Source of the DNA: Hornefia porci
Lineage (GTDB): Bacteria > Bacillota > Clostridia > Peptostreptococcales > Anaerovoracaceae
Assembly (NCBI RefSeq): GCF_001940235.1
Contig: NZ_MJIE01000001.1
Location: 2,542,001-2,606,000 of the forward strand
DNA length: 64,000 nt
Direction of reading: 5' to 3'
Positions 8,384 through 18,288 of this stretch are shown here, one piece after another (positions within the stretch are counted from its first letter, which is position 1; every line of letters begins with the position of its first letter). The notes beneath the pieces are model-generated. The model was not told the DNA's origin. It did not search any database and was given only the letters and a program-made list of their open reading frames with translations. A program made the translations under genes and the position numbers.

Positions 8384-10753
8384 TTATGATTCATAATGTG
8401 CCGTTCGTCCGATGATGGTGTCCTGAGCTCCTTTGTCCAGCTCGGTGAAGTAGGCCATGTACCCGGCAACACGCACCATCAGTCCTTTGTGGTGCTCCGG
8501 ATGGATCTGCGCATCCCGGAGTGTTTTGTTATCCACAACGTTGATCTGAATGTGCTCTCCGCCATATTTGAAGTAGGTCTTGATGACGCCTTCGATTGCA
8601 GCGAGACCTTTTTCTCCTTCGACTCCTTTGGGGTCGAAGCGGAGATTGAACAGAGCGCCGTCATGAAACGCCTCCTGTCCCATGGACGCGACTGATTTCA
8701 CTGTAGCTGTCGGTCCGCTGATATCTCTTCCCATCATCGGAGAGGAGTTGTCACAGAACGGCTCGCCGGCAAGACGTCCGTCCGGAGTTGCACCTGTGAC
8801 CATTCCGTGAGACACGTTTACTGTCTGCGAATGGACGTTGAAGGAATAGGTGCCGCCTCTGGCATCCTTCCAGGTCTGCACCTCGTCGGCGATAAAGTGC
8901 ATCATTTCCCGGTAAATCCCGTCTACGTGAGGCAGGTCGTTCCCGTATTTTTCCGGTTTGTTGAGCAGCAGCTGCCGCATCCGCTCTTCGCCTTCGAAGT
9001 TGTTGTCAAGCGCCCTGATCAGCTGATCCATCGTGATGTCTTTGTCTCTGTAAACGCACTCCTCGATAGCCTCGATAGAATCCGCCATGTTTGCGGCACC
9101 GGTAATGTACAAACCTGCTGTTGAGTACTTGGCACCACCGTCCTGTACGGATTTTCCACTTTCTACGCAGCCCTTTGTCACCATTCCCGCGAAGATGACC
9201 GGGAAACGGAGCATATGCATGCTCTGCATAATGTTGTAACCGGTCCGGACCAGACTGTAGTGATGGATAATCTGCTTCTTCAGAGCATCCTTGAATTCTT
9301 CAATATCCTTGAATTCCCTCGGGTCTCCGGTCTGGAGTCCCATGAGCTTTCCGGTGGACGGATCTACTCCGTTATGAAGAACGAATTCCAGCATTTTTCC
9401 CATATTCACATAACCTGCGTCGGGGGAGCCGTCTGTTGTACCTCCTCCGGGTCCGGGCTGAATGCATCCTACGATTGTCCAGTCCCGCGCCTCCTCAAGA
9501 GTGCATCCCTTGCCCAGCGCCATTTTCATGGCGGCGTCATCGTTGAAGAAGCCGGGGTTGGCCTGTCCGTCCTGAATCATTTCACAGCCCTTGCGGATCA
9601 GCGCTTCAGGAGAACCCTCCCAGACTCTCACGGCCATGACCGGCTGGGTGGTCTTCAGCTGGTTCGCCACTTCCAGGCAGACATAGGACAATTCGTTGGT
9701 CGCGTCTCTGCCGTCCGGAGTCTGACCGCCTACGATCAGAATCTCCCACATCGGATATCCGGCGAAGGAGGTTGCGTACCATTTGTCTCTGACCTCATAT
9801 ACCTCACAGGACTTCAGATACAGGCAGGCCAGCATCTCGAAGGCTTCGTCCTCGGTGATGTTTTTCTCATCGATGACATCTTTTTTGTAGAAGGGCCACA
9901 TGTACTGATCGAATCTGCCGTATCCGCATGCGGTGGTGCAGACTTCGATATGAAAGTAGACGTGAGCGAACCAGACCATCTGAAGGGCCTGCTGGAAGGT
10001 CTGGGGAGGATTTTCCGGCACGACTCTGCAGTTTTCTGCGATTGTCAGAAGTTCTTTTTTTCGTTTCGCATCGGTACATTCGGCTGCCTGGCGCTCTGCT
10101 TCATCAGCCATGCGGTGTGCGTAGGTGATCAGACCGTCGCACTGGATGATGCAGGCCTTCCAGAAATCGATTTTTTCCTGATCCTCTTTGCAGGTTCCGG
10201 GAGTTTTAGCTATGTTTTCGCGGCATTCCTGCATATACCCCTTCAGTCCTACGGACAGGAGTTTTTCGTGATCGCAGGTTGTTTCTCCGGATACGCCGTT
10301 TGTCAGACCCACTGTGATAATATCGTCCGCCATACATTCCCGTATATGTGCAGGGATCGCATCTTTGGACATATCCTCCATGGATTTCCCTTCCCAGTAC
10401 GGCAGAGTTTCCAGGATGATTTTTTTGTCCTCCGGAGAGATATCGTACGGATCCTTGGATCGTGTGGAAAATTCGTCAATATCACTGATATACCAGGAAC
10501 TGGACTGGAATTCAGGGTGCAGATTGGCGCCCCTGTATTTGTTGGTCGGGGTCCCGACGATCAGCTCGTCCTCCATAATCAGTGTTGTCATTCGCTCCGC
10601 AATATAACGGACGACCTCTGCCCGGAATTCCGGAATCGCGGTTCCCGCAAATTTTTTGTAGGCTTCTGTTGCCAGAACCAGCCTCTCAGATGTGATGCAC
10701 GGACGGGTATTCCAAAGCTTGTCCCGCATTCTTTGTAATCTTGGATTCAGCAT
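8384..10753 (-). CDS. Glycyl radical enzyme (PFL-like superfamily), unassigned subtype
   Basis: A 789-residue glycyl radical enzyme. Numbered from the ATG at 10753, the thiyl-forming cysteine is C430 in VGCIQPGPGGG and the radical glycine is G764 in RVAGYMAYF. The enzyme must be activated by the radical SAM protein at 11924-12853. In most characterised dehydratase, lyase and decarboxylase members the residue two after the cysteine is glutamate (C-x-E), the general base; here it is glutamine (Q432). The C-terminal region (RVAGYxxYF, QDTIIGRT) looks closer to arylacetate decarboxylase-like or succinate-adding types than to PFL or choline lyase, but no subtype fits clearly. The ATG is preceded by AAAAGGAGT; a GTG at 10780 would overlap the upstream gene by 3 bases. 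It forms an operon with the SDR gene. The substrate is unknown. Confidence 0.9.
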   Translation of the reverse strand: MLNPRLQRMRDKLWNTRPCITSERLVLATEAYKKFAGTAIPEFRAEVVRYIAERMTTLIMEDELIVGTPTNKYRGANLHPEFQSSSWYISDIDEFSTRSKDPYDISPEDKKIILETLPYWEGKSMEDMSKDAIPAHIRECMADDIITVGLTNGVSGETTCDHEKLLSVGLKGYMQECRENIAKTPGTCKEDQEKIDFWKACIIQCDGLITYAHRMADEAERQAAECTDAKRKKELLTIAENCRVVPENPPQTFQQALQMVWFAHVYFHIEVCTTACGYGRFDQYMWPFYKKDVIDEKNITEDEAFEMLACLYLKSCEVYEVRDKWYATSFAGYPMWEILIVGGQTPDGRDATNELSYVCLEVANQLKTTQPVMAVRVWEGSPEALIRKGCEMIQDGQANPGFFNDDAAMKMALGKGCTLEEARDWTIVGCIQPGPGGGTTDGSPDAGYVNMGKMLEFVLHNGVDPSTGKLMGLQTGDPREFKDIEEFKDALKKQIIHHYSLVRTGYNIMQSMHMLRFPVIFAGMVTKGCVESGKSVQDGGAKYSTAGLYITGAANMADSIEAIEECVYRDKDITMDQLIRALDNNFEGEERMRQLLLNKPEKYGNDLPHVDGIYREMMHFIADEVQTWKDARGGTYSFNVHSQTVNVSHGMVTGATPDGRLAGEPFCDNSSPMMGRDISGPTATVKSVASMGQEAFHDGALFNLRFDPKGVEGEKGLAAIEGVIKTYFKYGGEHIQINVVDNKTLRDAQIHPEHHKGLMVRVAGYMAYFTELDKGAQDTIIGRTAHYES

Positions 10754-10776
10754 TGTTTTACTCCTTTTCAGGTTCT

Positions 10777-11532
10777 TCACCCCAGCATCATGCCGCCGTC
10801 GGCCAGCACGTTGGAGCCGTTCACATAACTCGCTTCATCAGAACTGAGGAAGTATACGACATTGGCGATTTCATCCGGCTCTGCGGGTCTGCCCAGCGGT
10901 CCGAGCGTTACCTGGGAATCGCTGAAATTCTTATAGTCTTCCACTGAGGCCCGGAACATATCTGTATTGACCCAGCCCGGAGATACAGAATTGGCGCGGA
11001 TGCCGAACTGTCCGTATTCATTCGCGACATTTTTTGTCATACCGATAATCGCCCACTTGCTGGATCCGTATCCGATTTCGTAGGTGTATCCGGTCATCCC
11101 CGAGACGGAACCGAAATTGACGATGCTGCCTTTGCCCTGATTTTTCATGATCGGAAGAATATGCTCCATCATCAGGAATGTACCGAACACATTGATCTCA
11201 TAGATTCTTTTAAAGTTTTCAAAGGAATAGTCGATGGTCGGATTATATTTGCCGATAATCGCAGCGGTGTTTACCAGTGCGTCGATCCGTCCCCGGGCGT
11301 TGAGAATTTCGGCGACTGTATCCTTTACCTGCTGTTCGTCAGAAACATCCAGCATATGGGAGCTCACACGCGCCGGGTCGAACCCTTCCCTTCCGACAAC
11401 CTTTTCTAATGCGCCGGCATTGATATCCAGCATTGCCACATCATAGCCGCTGTCATAAAATTTTTTTACAATCGCGGAGCCGATGCCTCCGGATGCGCCG
11501 GTTACAACACATACCTTTCGTTCATTTGTCAT
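10777..11532 (-). CDS. Short-chain dehydrogenase/reductase (classical SDR)
   Basis: A 251-residue NAD(P)-dependent oxidoreductase. It has the glycine motif TGASGGIG (11-18), an acidic residue after beta-2 (LDIN) that favours NAD(H), and the catalytic Ser...YGSSK arrangement. The usual NNAG motif is NTAA. The C-terminal FLSSDEASYVNG is typical of FabG-like members. It lies 23 bases upstream of the GRE start codon and is co-transcribed with it, so it probably oxidises or reduces the substrate or product of the GRE, for example a carbonyl made by dehydration or cleavage. Confidence 0.9.
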   Translation of the reverse strand: MTNERKVCVVTGASGGIGSAIVKKFYDSGYDVAMLDINAGALEKVVGREGFDPARVSSHMLDVSDEQQVKDTVAEILNARGRIDALVNTAAIIGKYNPTIDYSFENFKRIYEINVFGTFLMMEHILPIMKNQGKGSIVNFGSVSGMTGYTYEIGYGSSKWAIIGMTKNVANEYGQFGIRANSVSPGWVNTDMFRASVEDYKNFSDSQVTLGPLGRPAEPDEIANVVYFLSSDEASYVNGSNVLADGGMMLG

Positions 11533-11641
11533 GTCGAATCACCCTCTCTTCCGTATTCAGATGCGTGCACAAGCATCATACAGTGGCTGCCGGCGCACAC
11601 TGCCGCCGCCGGATTGTGCGCCGCAGTACTGCTGACAGCCG

Positions 11642-11680
11642 CTGCCGGCGCCCGTTAAGTCCGACGGGGACTTGCAGATA
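11642..11680 (-). repeat. Dispersed repeat family, copy 2 (reverse orientation)
   Basis: Read on the minus strand it gives AAGTCCCCGTCGGACTTAA followed by CGGGCGCCGGCAG, nearly identical to the copy at 1551-1597. It lies in the 391-base divergent region between the SDR and the activase (11533-11923). The remainder of that region is AT-rich; TTGACA at 11874-11879 with a weak -10 is a possible promoter for the activase. No sigma-54 site was found there. Confidence 0.65.
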
Positions 11681-11923
11681 CTGTTTATACATCTATTCTA
11701 AAGAAACAGCACCAGGCAAGCAATAATTTAGTTGCGACAGAAAATAATTTTCTTGTCAAAGTTGCTCTGGGAAATCCAGTAATCTGTGAAAACAGGTCGG
11801 GATTATTTTGTTATCCACGATTATACATAGCAATCTAATCAATATTAACAGCAATAAAATCGTAGAACGTAGATTGACAAAATGTTATCATTTGCATAAA
11901 TATTAACAAAAAAGAGGAATCGT

Positions 11924-12853
11924 ATGTGTAAGGAATCGAGGGCCCTGGTGGGGTCCATTCAGAAATTCTCCACAGAGGACGGGCCGGGAATCCGGACGAC
12001 AGTGTTTTTCAAAGGCTGTCCGCTGAACTGCAGATGGTGTCATAATCCGGAGCTGATTAATGCGGAGCAGGAGCTCATTCAGCTTCCGAACAGCTGTATC
12101 GGATGCGGCTATTGCATACAGATTTGTCCGCAGAAAGCAATTACGCCGGATGAAGACAGCAGGATTGAGATTGACCGGAGGAAATGCGATGGCTGTATGA
12201 AATGCGTGGACGGCTGTTATGCTCAGGCACTCAAGCGCGTCGCAGCTCCGATGACAGCGCAGGAGATTTTTCGTCAGGTGCTTCAGGACAAAGAATTCTA
12301 TGAGCAGACAGGAGGCGGAATGACTCTGAGCGGGGGAGAAATTCTGTCGAATCAGAATATCGTTCGGGAACTGATCAGCCTGGCAGAAAACTCCGGGGTT
12401 GGCGTATGTCTCGATACTTCAGGATTCGGCGACGGGGTTTTCCTTCTGGAAATGGCTCTGCGGGATATCGTAACTGATATTCTGTTTGACATTAAAACCG
12501 TGGATCCTGCCGCACACAAAGCCTTGACGGGACAGAGCAACGATGTGATTCTCGGAAATCTGCAGATGCTGGCGGAGCATCCCGTGATTCGGGACAAAAT
12601 ACAGATCAGAATGCCTCTTATGGCGGGGGTTAATGACGGAGAAGGGGAGATTGAAGCGGTGATTGTTCTCATGCGCGGCATGGGGCTTCGCCGGGCCACA
12701 TTGCTTCCCTACCACGACCTCGGGATATCCAAGATGAATAATCTTGGCAGACAGCAGGAACGATTTCAGCCGCCGTCGGAGGAGAGGCTGGATGTAATCC
12801 GGACAATGATGGAATCTGAAGGAATTACGACTGATATATTAGGCAGAGTCTGA
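11924..12853 (+). CDS. Glycyl radical enzyme activase (radical SAM)
   Basis: A 309-residue radical SAM protein that installs the glycyl radical on its partner GRE. The SAM cluster motif is C32-x3-C36-x2-C39 (GCPLNCRWCHNP). An inserted ferredoxin-like domain has two further 4Fe-4S motifs, C58-IG-C61-GY-C64-IQI-C68 and C88-DG-C91-MK-C94-VDG-C98, as in activases of the non-PFL subtypes. GGEILSNQ is the conserved SAM-binding glycine region. Unusually it is transcribed divergently from the GRE gene rather than directly after it. A permease gene follows 49 bases downstream. Confidence 0.93.
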   Translation: MCKESRALVGSIQKFSTEDGPGIRTTVFFKGCPLNCRWCHNPELINAEQELIQLPNSCIGCGYCIQICPQKAITPDEDSRIEIDRRKCDGCMKCVDGCYAQALKRVAAPMTAQEIFRQVLQDKEFYEQTGGGMTLSGGEILSNQNIVRELISLAENSGVGVCLDTSGFGDGVFLLEMALRDIVTDILFDIKTVDPAAHKALTGQSNDVILGNLQMLAEHPVIRDKIQIRMPLMAGVNDGEGEIEAVIVLMRGMGLRRATLLPYHDLGISKMNNLGRQQERFQPPSEERLDVIRTMMESEGITTDILGRV

Positions 12854-12902
12854 TTTATCATATGCGGGTTAATGTTGCGAAGTTATGAAAAGGAGTGCTG
12901 TT

Positions 12903-14402
12903 ATGAGTAAAGACACCGGAAACAATAACTCTCTTCACAGAGGGCTGAAGGGCAGACATCTTCAGATGATCGCCATCGGAGGCTCAATCGGAACCGGTCT
13001 GTTCCTGGCAATGGGCGGAACGATCCGTGATGCGGGTCCGGGCGGAGCGATGGTCGCTTACGCGATCATGAGCGTAGTTGTATATTTTATGATGACGGCG
13101 TTAGGGGAAATGGCGACGGAATTGCCGATACCGGGCGCATTCACGTCTTACGCGAACCGTTTTGTCGATCCGGCGTGGGGATTTACAAACGGATGGGCGT
13201 ACTGGTTTGGCAGCTCCATGACAGTGGCCGCAGAGCTGATTGCAGGAGCGATTATTATAAAATACTGGTTTCCGGACGTCAATTCCGCAGTATTTGTCGT
13301 CCTGTTCCTGGCAGTTCTGCTGGCGCTAAATCTGTTCTCTGTTAAAGGATTCGGCGAGGCAGAGTTCTGGTTCGCCGGAATCAAGGTTGTGATTACGGTA
13401 ATTTTCCTGGTGGTCGGCGTACTGATGATCGTCGGTATTATGCACAGCGGCGAGGACGCCGGGTTTCACAACTGGGTGCTGGATGGAGGAAAAGCCGGAA
13501 AAGCACCGTTTGTAAACGGAATCGGAGGGATGGTCGGTATTTTCATGGTCGCGGCGTTCTCTTTCTCGAATACGGAGCTCGTCGGACTTTCCGCGGCTGA
13601 ATCGGAAAATCCGAAGCATGACGTTCCGAAGGCAATCCACAGCGTGTTCTGGAGACTGGTGATCTTCTATCTGGGAACGATCTTTGTTGTGGCGACATTG
13701 ATCCCATTCACAGAACCGTCTCTGCTGGATGCATCTGAGAGCAATGTGGCAGCGGCGCCTTACACAATCATCTTCCGGAATGCCGGATTTGCCGCTGCGG
13801 CGTCTCTGATGAACGCGGTAATTCTCACGTCTGTCCTGTCCTGCGGGAACTCTTCTATGTATGCGGCCTCCAGAACCATGCAGCATATGGCGGAGAAGGG
13901 AGACGCCCCGAAGTTTTTCGCGAAGATCAGCAAGAGGGGCGTGCCGGTGAGAGCTGTCCTGCTTACCGCTTTCATTGCAGCGTTCGCTTTTGTTGCATCT
14001 TTGCTGGGAGACGGCGTGGCATATACTGCAGCTTACTATCTCTGCGGAATCGCAGGCGTCTACAACTGGCTGACAATCAGTTTCGCTCACTACAGATTCA
14101 GGAAAGGCTGGGTCAAGCAGGGACGTTCGCTGGATGAGCTGGACTACAAGTCGCCGCTTTATCCTGCCGGATCGATATTTACAATCGTTGTCTGCGTCAT
14201 CGTATGCTTCGGTGCCAACTGGTGGGTATTTACGGATTTCAACTGGTTTGATTTCATCACCTGCTATGCCATCATTCCGTTGTCAATTGTAATGTTCTTT
14301 GTTTACAAAAAGGTAAAGCATACGAAATGGGTTGCCTATGAGGATATGGATTTTACACCGCCGGAGGGCATCAGCAGGCAGGATATCTCGGCAGTTGACT
14401 GA
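12903..14402 (+). CDS. AAT-family amino acid permease (LysP/GabP-like)
   Basis: A 499-residue secondary transporter with twelve predicted membrane segments. HLQMIAIGGSIGTGLFLAMG and the later AAFSFSNTELVGLSAAESENP are hallmarks of the AAT group of the APC superfamily (LysP, AroP, GabP). The ATG at 12903 is preceded by AAAAGGAG; an upstream ATG at 12885 would overlap that ribosome site. It is in the same direction and 49 bases after the GRE activase, so its substrate is probably what the GRE pathway consumes, likely an amino-acid-like compound. The exact substrate cannot be read from the sequence. Confidence 0.88.
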   Translation: MSKDTGNNNSLHRGLKGRHLQMIAIGGSIGTGLFLAMGGTIRDAGPGGAMVAYAIMSVVVYFMMTALGEMATELPIPGAFTSYANRFVDPAWGFTNGWAYWFGSSMTVAAELIAGAIIIKYWFPDVNSAVFVVLFLAVLLALNLFSVKGFGEAEFWFAGIKVVITVIFLVVGVLMIVGIMHSGEDAGFHNWVLDGGKAGKAPFVNGIGGMVGIFMVAAFSFSNTELVGLSAAESENPKHDVPKAIHSVFWRLVIFYLGTIFVVATLIPFTEPSLLDASESNVAAAPYTIIFRNAGFAAAASLMNAVILTSVLSCGNSSMYAASRTMQHMAEKGDAPKFFAKISKRGVPVRAVLLTAFIAAFAFVASLLGDGVAYTAAYYLCGIAGVYNWLTISFAHYRFRKGWVKQGRSLDELDYKSPLYPAGSIFTIVVCVIVCFGANWWVFTDFNWFDFITCYAIIPLSIVMFFVYKKVKHTKWVAYEDMDFTPPEGISRQDISAVD

Positions 14403-14446
14403 TCTGAGAATGTTTATTGCCAGGCGTTTCCGAAACGGAGGGAAAT

Positions 14447-14938
14447 ATGCCGCATGAGTTTAAAATAGGAAACGACAGAACTCGCCGGCTCGTTGATCCG
14501 GAGCTTGTCGCTAAGATTGACAGGGATTTTGAGCAGGAACTGATGTGTTCACAGATTACGTTTCGCCATGGAGCCGGAAAACTGGGATATGATGAAGAAA
14601 TGGCGATGCTGGCTGCAAGTGGATTCGGATGGGGAATGCAGTGCGGAGAACGCTGCGGAGCGGTAACAGGTGCGCTGATGTCTCTTGGCTTGAAATTTGG
14701 ATATCGCGACTTCTCCGAGTTCTCGAATTACGAGGTGCTGAAGGAGAAACAGGCAGAGTTTGACCGCAGATTTAAGGAACAGTTCGGAAGTCTGACATGC
14801 GCCGGAATTCTCAAGGCGAATTACGCAGATCCGGATCAGCGGAAAACCATCTACGCCGAGCAGCGGTACCGCGGATGCTCAGTTCTTACGGCGTATGCCT
14901 GCCGGCTTTTAGATGAACTTATGGATGACGGGGAGTGA
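14447..14938 (+). CDS. C_GCAxxG_C_C family protein
   Basis: A 163-residue protein of the C_GCAxxG_C_C family, a small redox-type family of unknown function found in anaerobes. The core is C66-x3-C70-GAVTGALMSLG, with further cysteines C34, C126, C145 and C153. The start ATG follows ACGGAGGG. It is the last gene of the activase-permease transcript, 44 bases after the permease. The cysteine set suggests metal or cluster binding or disulphide chemistry linked to the GRE pathway. That role is inferred from context. Confidence 0.8.
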   Translation: MPHEFKIGNDRTRRLVDPELVAKIDRDFEQELMCSQITFRHGAGKLGYDEEMAMLAASGFGWGMQCGERCGAVTGALMSLGLKFGYRDFSEFSNYEVLKEKQAEFDRRFKEQFGSLTCAGILKANYADPDQRKTIYAEQRYRGCSVLTAYACRLLDELMDDGE

Positions 14939-14983
14939 ACAAAATATTTTCATTTTCCGGCGTGACCGGTACAGAGCAATCTG

Positions 14984-16828
14984 TCAGATTTTCTGTATCA
15001 GTGCTGCCTGAACGCCGGCTCCCCTGAAATTCATGTCAACGGAAAGCTCGGAGCGGACCTGCTCCACATAGGCGTCCACGATCGGGTCTGTGGTGTATTC
15101 CAGATGGATATCATATTTCAGGGGCAGTTTCTCCGGAAAATGAAGTTTGCTCATCAGTCCGAACATGCTGTCAAAGGTGCTGGTGGAATACCGGGTAATC
15201 AGGTATTCGCCGGGGTTCAGAGCGATTGAGATGTTCACGGTCAGTTCGTCCTGAAATGCGTTCAGCACATCGTCTGCGTGATAGATTGTGTCTGCTCCCT
15301 GACAAAGTCCCAGTATGTCGCTGTTGTAGTTCATTGCCATGAGAATATAAGCCTCTTCATTATGCAGCCGTACGGCTGCATAATATTTATTTCGGAGAAT
15401 CAGTTCGCCGTCGTTTGAAACGAGGAAATTCAGCCCCGTATACATCGGCTTGGGGACGCCTCCCGAGGTAAGGAGACTGCGCCCGCCCTTCAGAAGAATG
15501 TTCGGGTCCCCCTGGTCGCGCAGACCGAGACTGATCGTGCTGTGCGGTTCTATAACGCCCTGGCGCACAATGTAAATCAAACCGGCCACGGAATCGAAGC
15601 CGTAGTGCTTTTGTTCACCCGGAAAAAGGCGATTCCGGAGTTCCACCGAGATCCCTCTCTTAAGAAACTTTTGTTCCAGTTCATCACATCGCCCCGGGTC
15701 ATCGCCGTCCCGGCAGATCAGAACCACCTCTGTGCAGCGGAGCTGGCGCAGGTGATCGAACAGGCTGTATCCTATGGAATCGAAATCGGCGGCGGTAACG
15801 GATAATTTCAGATGATGCCGGAAGGCGGAAATCGGCTCTGCGCCTGATGGAATTCTGTCTGTCAGATGGATTCTTTTCGCCAGGGACAGATTGGTATCCT
15901 GCCGTATAAGACGGGAACTCAGTCTGCGTGCGGTGTCCAGAATCCGGGAAACCGTGACCGGCTCCAGAACCGGCAGATTATCCGGGCTGATGACGTTATT
16001 GCGGTTTGCCGCCCGATGTTCACGGGGCGTATGACCGAACCACCGGACAAATGCGTCCTCGTAATATCGGGACGTGGAAAATCCTACCATATGAGCCACG
16101 GTGTTTATCTTTTTGTCGGTTTCCAAAAGATAAATTTCTGACCATTCTGCCCTTGCGAAGGAAAGGAAATCTCTGAAACTGATTCCGCAGTACTGATGGA
16201 TCAGGTGGGAGAGGTAATAGGAACTGAGATGCTCCATTTCAGCAAGGTCATTCAGCGTGATTTTCAGTTCGTGATTGGCGTATATATAGTTGATCACATG
16301 ACTGATGCGCTCTTCAATTACAGGGTTGTCGCAGTTGAAATGGACAACTACATCGTCATTAAAGGCGAACAGGTTAAAATGCTGATGCAGAGTGCGGACA
16401 ACCTCCATGCAATGCTCAATACAGGCGTCGCGGTAATTGATATTTTTCTGCAGGTACGCGATGAGCATCTGAAGCAGGGTGTGCTTCAGATGAGACAGCC
16501 GCGGGCTCGGTTCGCTTGACGGATTGGTGCGGAAACAGCCCTTGGGCAGTTCGGGAAAAAACTGTGTGAAAAAAAGATTGCTGATATGAAATACCGCTGT
16601 AATGTTTTCGGTGTCCGATTTCATGGTATGCACTTCGTGGCCGGCGTTTGTAAAAATATCTCCTGCGCTGAGTGAATAGGTGCAGTAGCCGTTCCGGAGA
16701 CTTATGGAGCCATCCAGAACATAGACAATCTCGGTGTCTTTATGATAGTGGATTGGATACCGTGAGATGTTTGCGACCGTAATTGAGATGGGGAAATTAT
16801 CCTGGTACGATATTGTTTCTTCCAGCAT
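14984..16828 (-). CDS. AraC-family transcriptional regulator with cupin N-terminus and long C-terminal domain
   Basis: A 614-residue regulator. Residues 1-120 form a cupin-like ligand domain (YPIHYHKDTEIVYVLDGSISL). Two AraC helix-turn-helix motifs follow at about 190-290 (ITLNDLAEMEHLSSYYLSHL; VAHMVGFSTSRYYEDAFVRWFGHTPREHR). The last 320 residues look like the glycosidase-39-type barrel region seen in some Firmicute AraC proteins (YTGLNFLVSNDG). The ATG at 16828 follows GGAGGCG. It converges on the activase-permease operon and closes the GRE cluster, so it is the best candidate for its regulator. Confidence 0.85.
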   Translation of the reverse strand: MLEETISYQDNFPISITVANISRYPIHYHKDTEIVYVLDGSISLRNGYCTYSLSAGDIFTNAGHEVHTMKSDTENITAVFHISNLFFTQFFPELPKGCFRTNPSSEPSPRLSHLKHTLLQMLIAYLQKNINYRDACIEHCMEVVRTLHQHFNLFAFNDDVVVHFNCDNPVIEERISHVINYIYANHELKITLNDLAEMEHLSSYYLSHLIHQYCGISFRDFLSFARAEWSEIYLLETDKKINTVAHMVGFSTSRYYEDAFVRWFGHTPREHRAANRNNVISPDNLPVLEPVTVSRILDTARRLSSRLIRQDTNLSLAKRIHLTDRIPSGAEPISAFRHHLKLSVTAADFDSIGYSLFDHLRQLRCTEVVLICRDGDDPGRCDELEQKFLKRGISVELRNRLFPGEQKHYGFDSVAGLIYIVRQGVIEPHSTISLGLRDQGDPNILLKGGRSLLTSGGVPKPMYTGLNFLVSNDGELILRNKYYAAVRLHNEEAYILMAMNYNSDILGLCQGADTIYHADDVLNAFQDELTVNISIALNPGEYLITRYSTSTFDSMFGLMSKLHFPEKLPLKYDIHLEYTTDPIVDAYVEQVRSELSVDMNFRGAGVQAALIQKI

Positions 16829-16926
16829 GTGCGCCTCCTGTCGATTGCTGCGGCAGACGGAAAGCTTGTATCGCATTCGGGACGCGCAGGTTCTGCCTCC
16901 GACCAGAATGCGGATTTTCTGATTCT

Positions 16927-16956
16927 ATATTAACATTTTATATCGGAGCATTTCAA
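16927..16956 (-). promoter_or_regulatory. Probable promoter of the AraC-type gene
   Basis: On the minus strand TTGAAA, 18 bases, TAATAT. It lies about 100 bases before the start codon. Confidence 0.45.
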
Positions 16957-17090
16957 CCGTTTCATGAGTGCTGTCCGTCGGCACTCTAACCGATCCGGTA
17001 TTTTCGATCGTGCAGAAGAGAAACGGATGCGGGCGGCGGAGATATGAATTCTGCGGCTCATAATATGTGAATGATGCGGCCCGGAGACTG

Positions 17091-17161
17091 TTGACATTTT
17101 GATATAACAAACTATAATGAAAGCGATTGCAACCGGCGGTTGACACATTGCAAAGGCGGTT
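17091..17161 (+). promoter_or_regulatory. Sigma-70 promoter with direct-repeat operator
   Basis: TTGACA (17091-17096), 16 bases, TATAAT (17113-17118) is a near-consensus promoter for the XRE gene. Directly downstream are two direct repeats, ATTGCAACCGGCGGTT (17126) and ATTGCAAAGGCGGTT (17147), spaced 21 bp or two helical turns, consistent with an operator for the encoded repressor. The rest of the 417-base gap (16829-17245) shows nothing else. Confidence 0.7.
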
Positions 17162-17245
17162 TGGTGGTCTGCAACTGTATAAGAGACTATCCTTTTCTCA
17201 TCAGATAAACCATCAGTATAGGCGTGTAAAGCCGGGAGGATGAAG

Positions 17246-18241
17246 ATGATACTGGCAGACAAAATCATGGAACTCAGAAAGAGAGCGGGATGGTCCCAGG
17301 AACAGCTGGCAGAGAGACTGGGAGTGAGCCGCCAGTCGGTCTCCAAATGGGAGAGCGCTCAGTCCATTCCGGACATGAGCAAAATTCTGCAGCTGTCCGG
17401 GCTGTTCGGCGTGAGTACGGATTATCTGTTAAAGGATGAAATTGAGGAAGCGGACGTGACGTCTGACGCCGGCGTGATGGAATGTGACGGAGAGGAAACA
17501 TCTCTGAGGAGAGTCACTATGGAAATGGCCGGAAGTTTTCTCGAAGCTAAGACGGCGACGGCGCCGAAGATCGCCTTTGGCGTGATGCTTTGTATCTTAT
17601 CCCCTGTAGCGCTGATTTTTCTCAGCGGTGCGTCGGAATACGGCATGATCCCCATAGAAGAGGATCGGGCGACGATGACCGGACTCATTCCGACGATTTT
17701 ATTCATCGCCGCGGGGGTTGCTCTTTTTGTATCCGCCGGAATGAAACTCGGGAAGTATGAATACCTGGAGAAAGAGCCTATCGATACAGTTTACGGAGTC
17801 GAAGGCATGGTACGGGACCGGATGAAAAAATGGGAAGATACGTACCGACGCATGATGGTGATCGGCATCGGTCTGTGTGTTATTGCCTGCCTCCCCATTT
17901 TTATCGCAGGAGCGATATTCCGGAGCGATGAAGATATGCCTATGATCCTTGCAGTCTGTCTGCTGCTGGTTCTTGTATCGGCAGGAGTCTATCTGATCGT
18001 GCGGGCATCCGTCACCTGGAACGGTTATCGCGCACTGCTGGAGGAAGGTGAATATTCCCGTTCCCACAAAAAAATCAATCGTTCTGTTTCCGGGGCGTAT
18101 TGGGGAATTACGGTTGCGATTTACCTGGGGAGTAGTTTCCTGAGCGGCAGATGGGAGATGACATGGATCATCTGGCCGGTGGCCGGCGTGCTGTATGGAG
18201 CCATCGTCGAAATACTCGAGACCAGGAGCCGGAATTCCTGA
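17246..18241 (+). CDS. XRE-family regulator with C-terminal membrane domain
   Basis: About 331 residues. The first 65 residues form a Cro/CI-type helix-turn-helix ([29 protein letters not shown]). A linker follows and then about six hydrophobic segments between residue 105 and the end. Such membrane-bound XRE proteins are common in Clostridia and are thought to sense envelope or small-molecule signals. GGGAGG at 17234-17239 fits an ATG at 17246; the ATG at 17240 directly abuts it. It probably represses itself through the direct repeats upstream. Its ligand and other targets are unknown. Confidence 0.82.
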   Translation: MILADKIMELRKRAGWSQEQLAERLGVSRQSVSKWESAQSIPDMSKILQLSGLFGVSTDYLLKDEIEEADVTSDAGVMECDGEETSLRRVTMEMAGSFLEAKTATAPKIAFGVMLCILSPVALIFLSGASEYGMIPIEEDRATMTGLIPTILFIAAGVALFVSAGMKLGKYEYLEKEPIDTVYGVEGMVRDRMKKWEDTYRRMMVIGIGLCVIACLPIFIAGAIFRSDEDMPMILAVCLLLVLVSAGVYLIVRASVTWNGYRALLEEGEYSRSHKKINRSVSGAYWGITVAIYLGSSFLSGRWEMTWIIWPVAGVLYGAIVEILETRSRNS

Positions 18242-18288
18242 CAGAATATACGAACGTGAGATGACAAAGAGAGGTGATCCTTAGCATC

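Noticed and set aside
9215..10738. Long open frame (507 codons) on the plus strand
   Set aside because: It lies wholly antisense to the GRE gene, has no ribosome site and its protein has no family features; it is a codon-bias shadow.
11533..11923. Search for a sigma-54 promoter or riboswitch between the GRE operon and the activase
   Set aside because: No GG-N10-GC arrangement with acceptable boxes and no recognisable riboswitch core was found on either strand.
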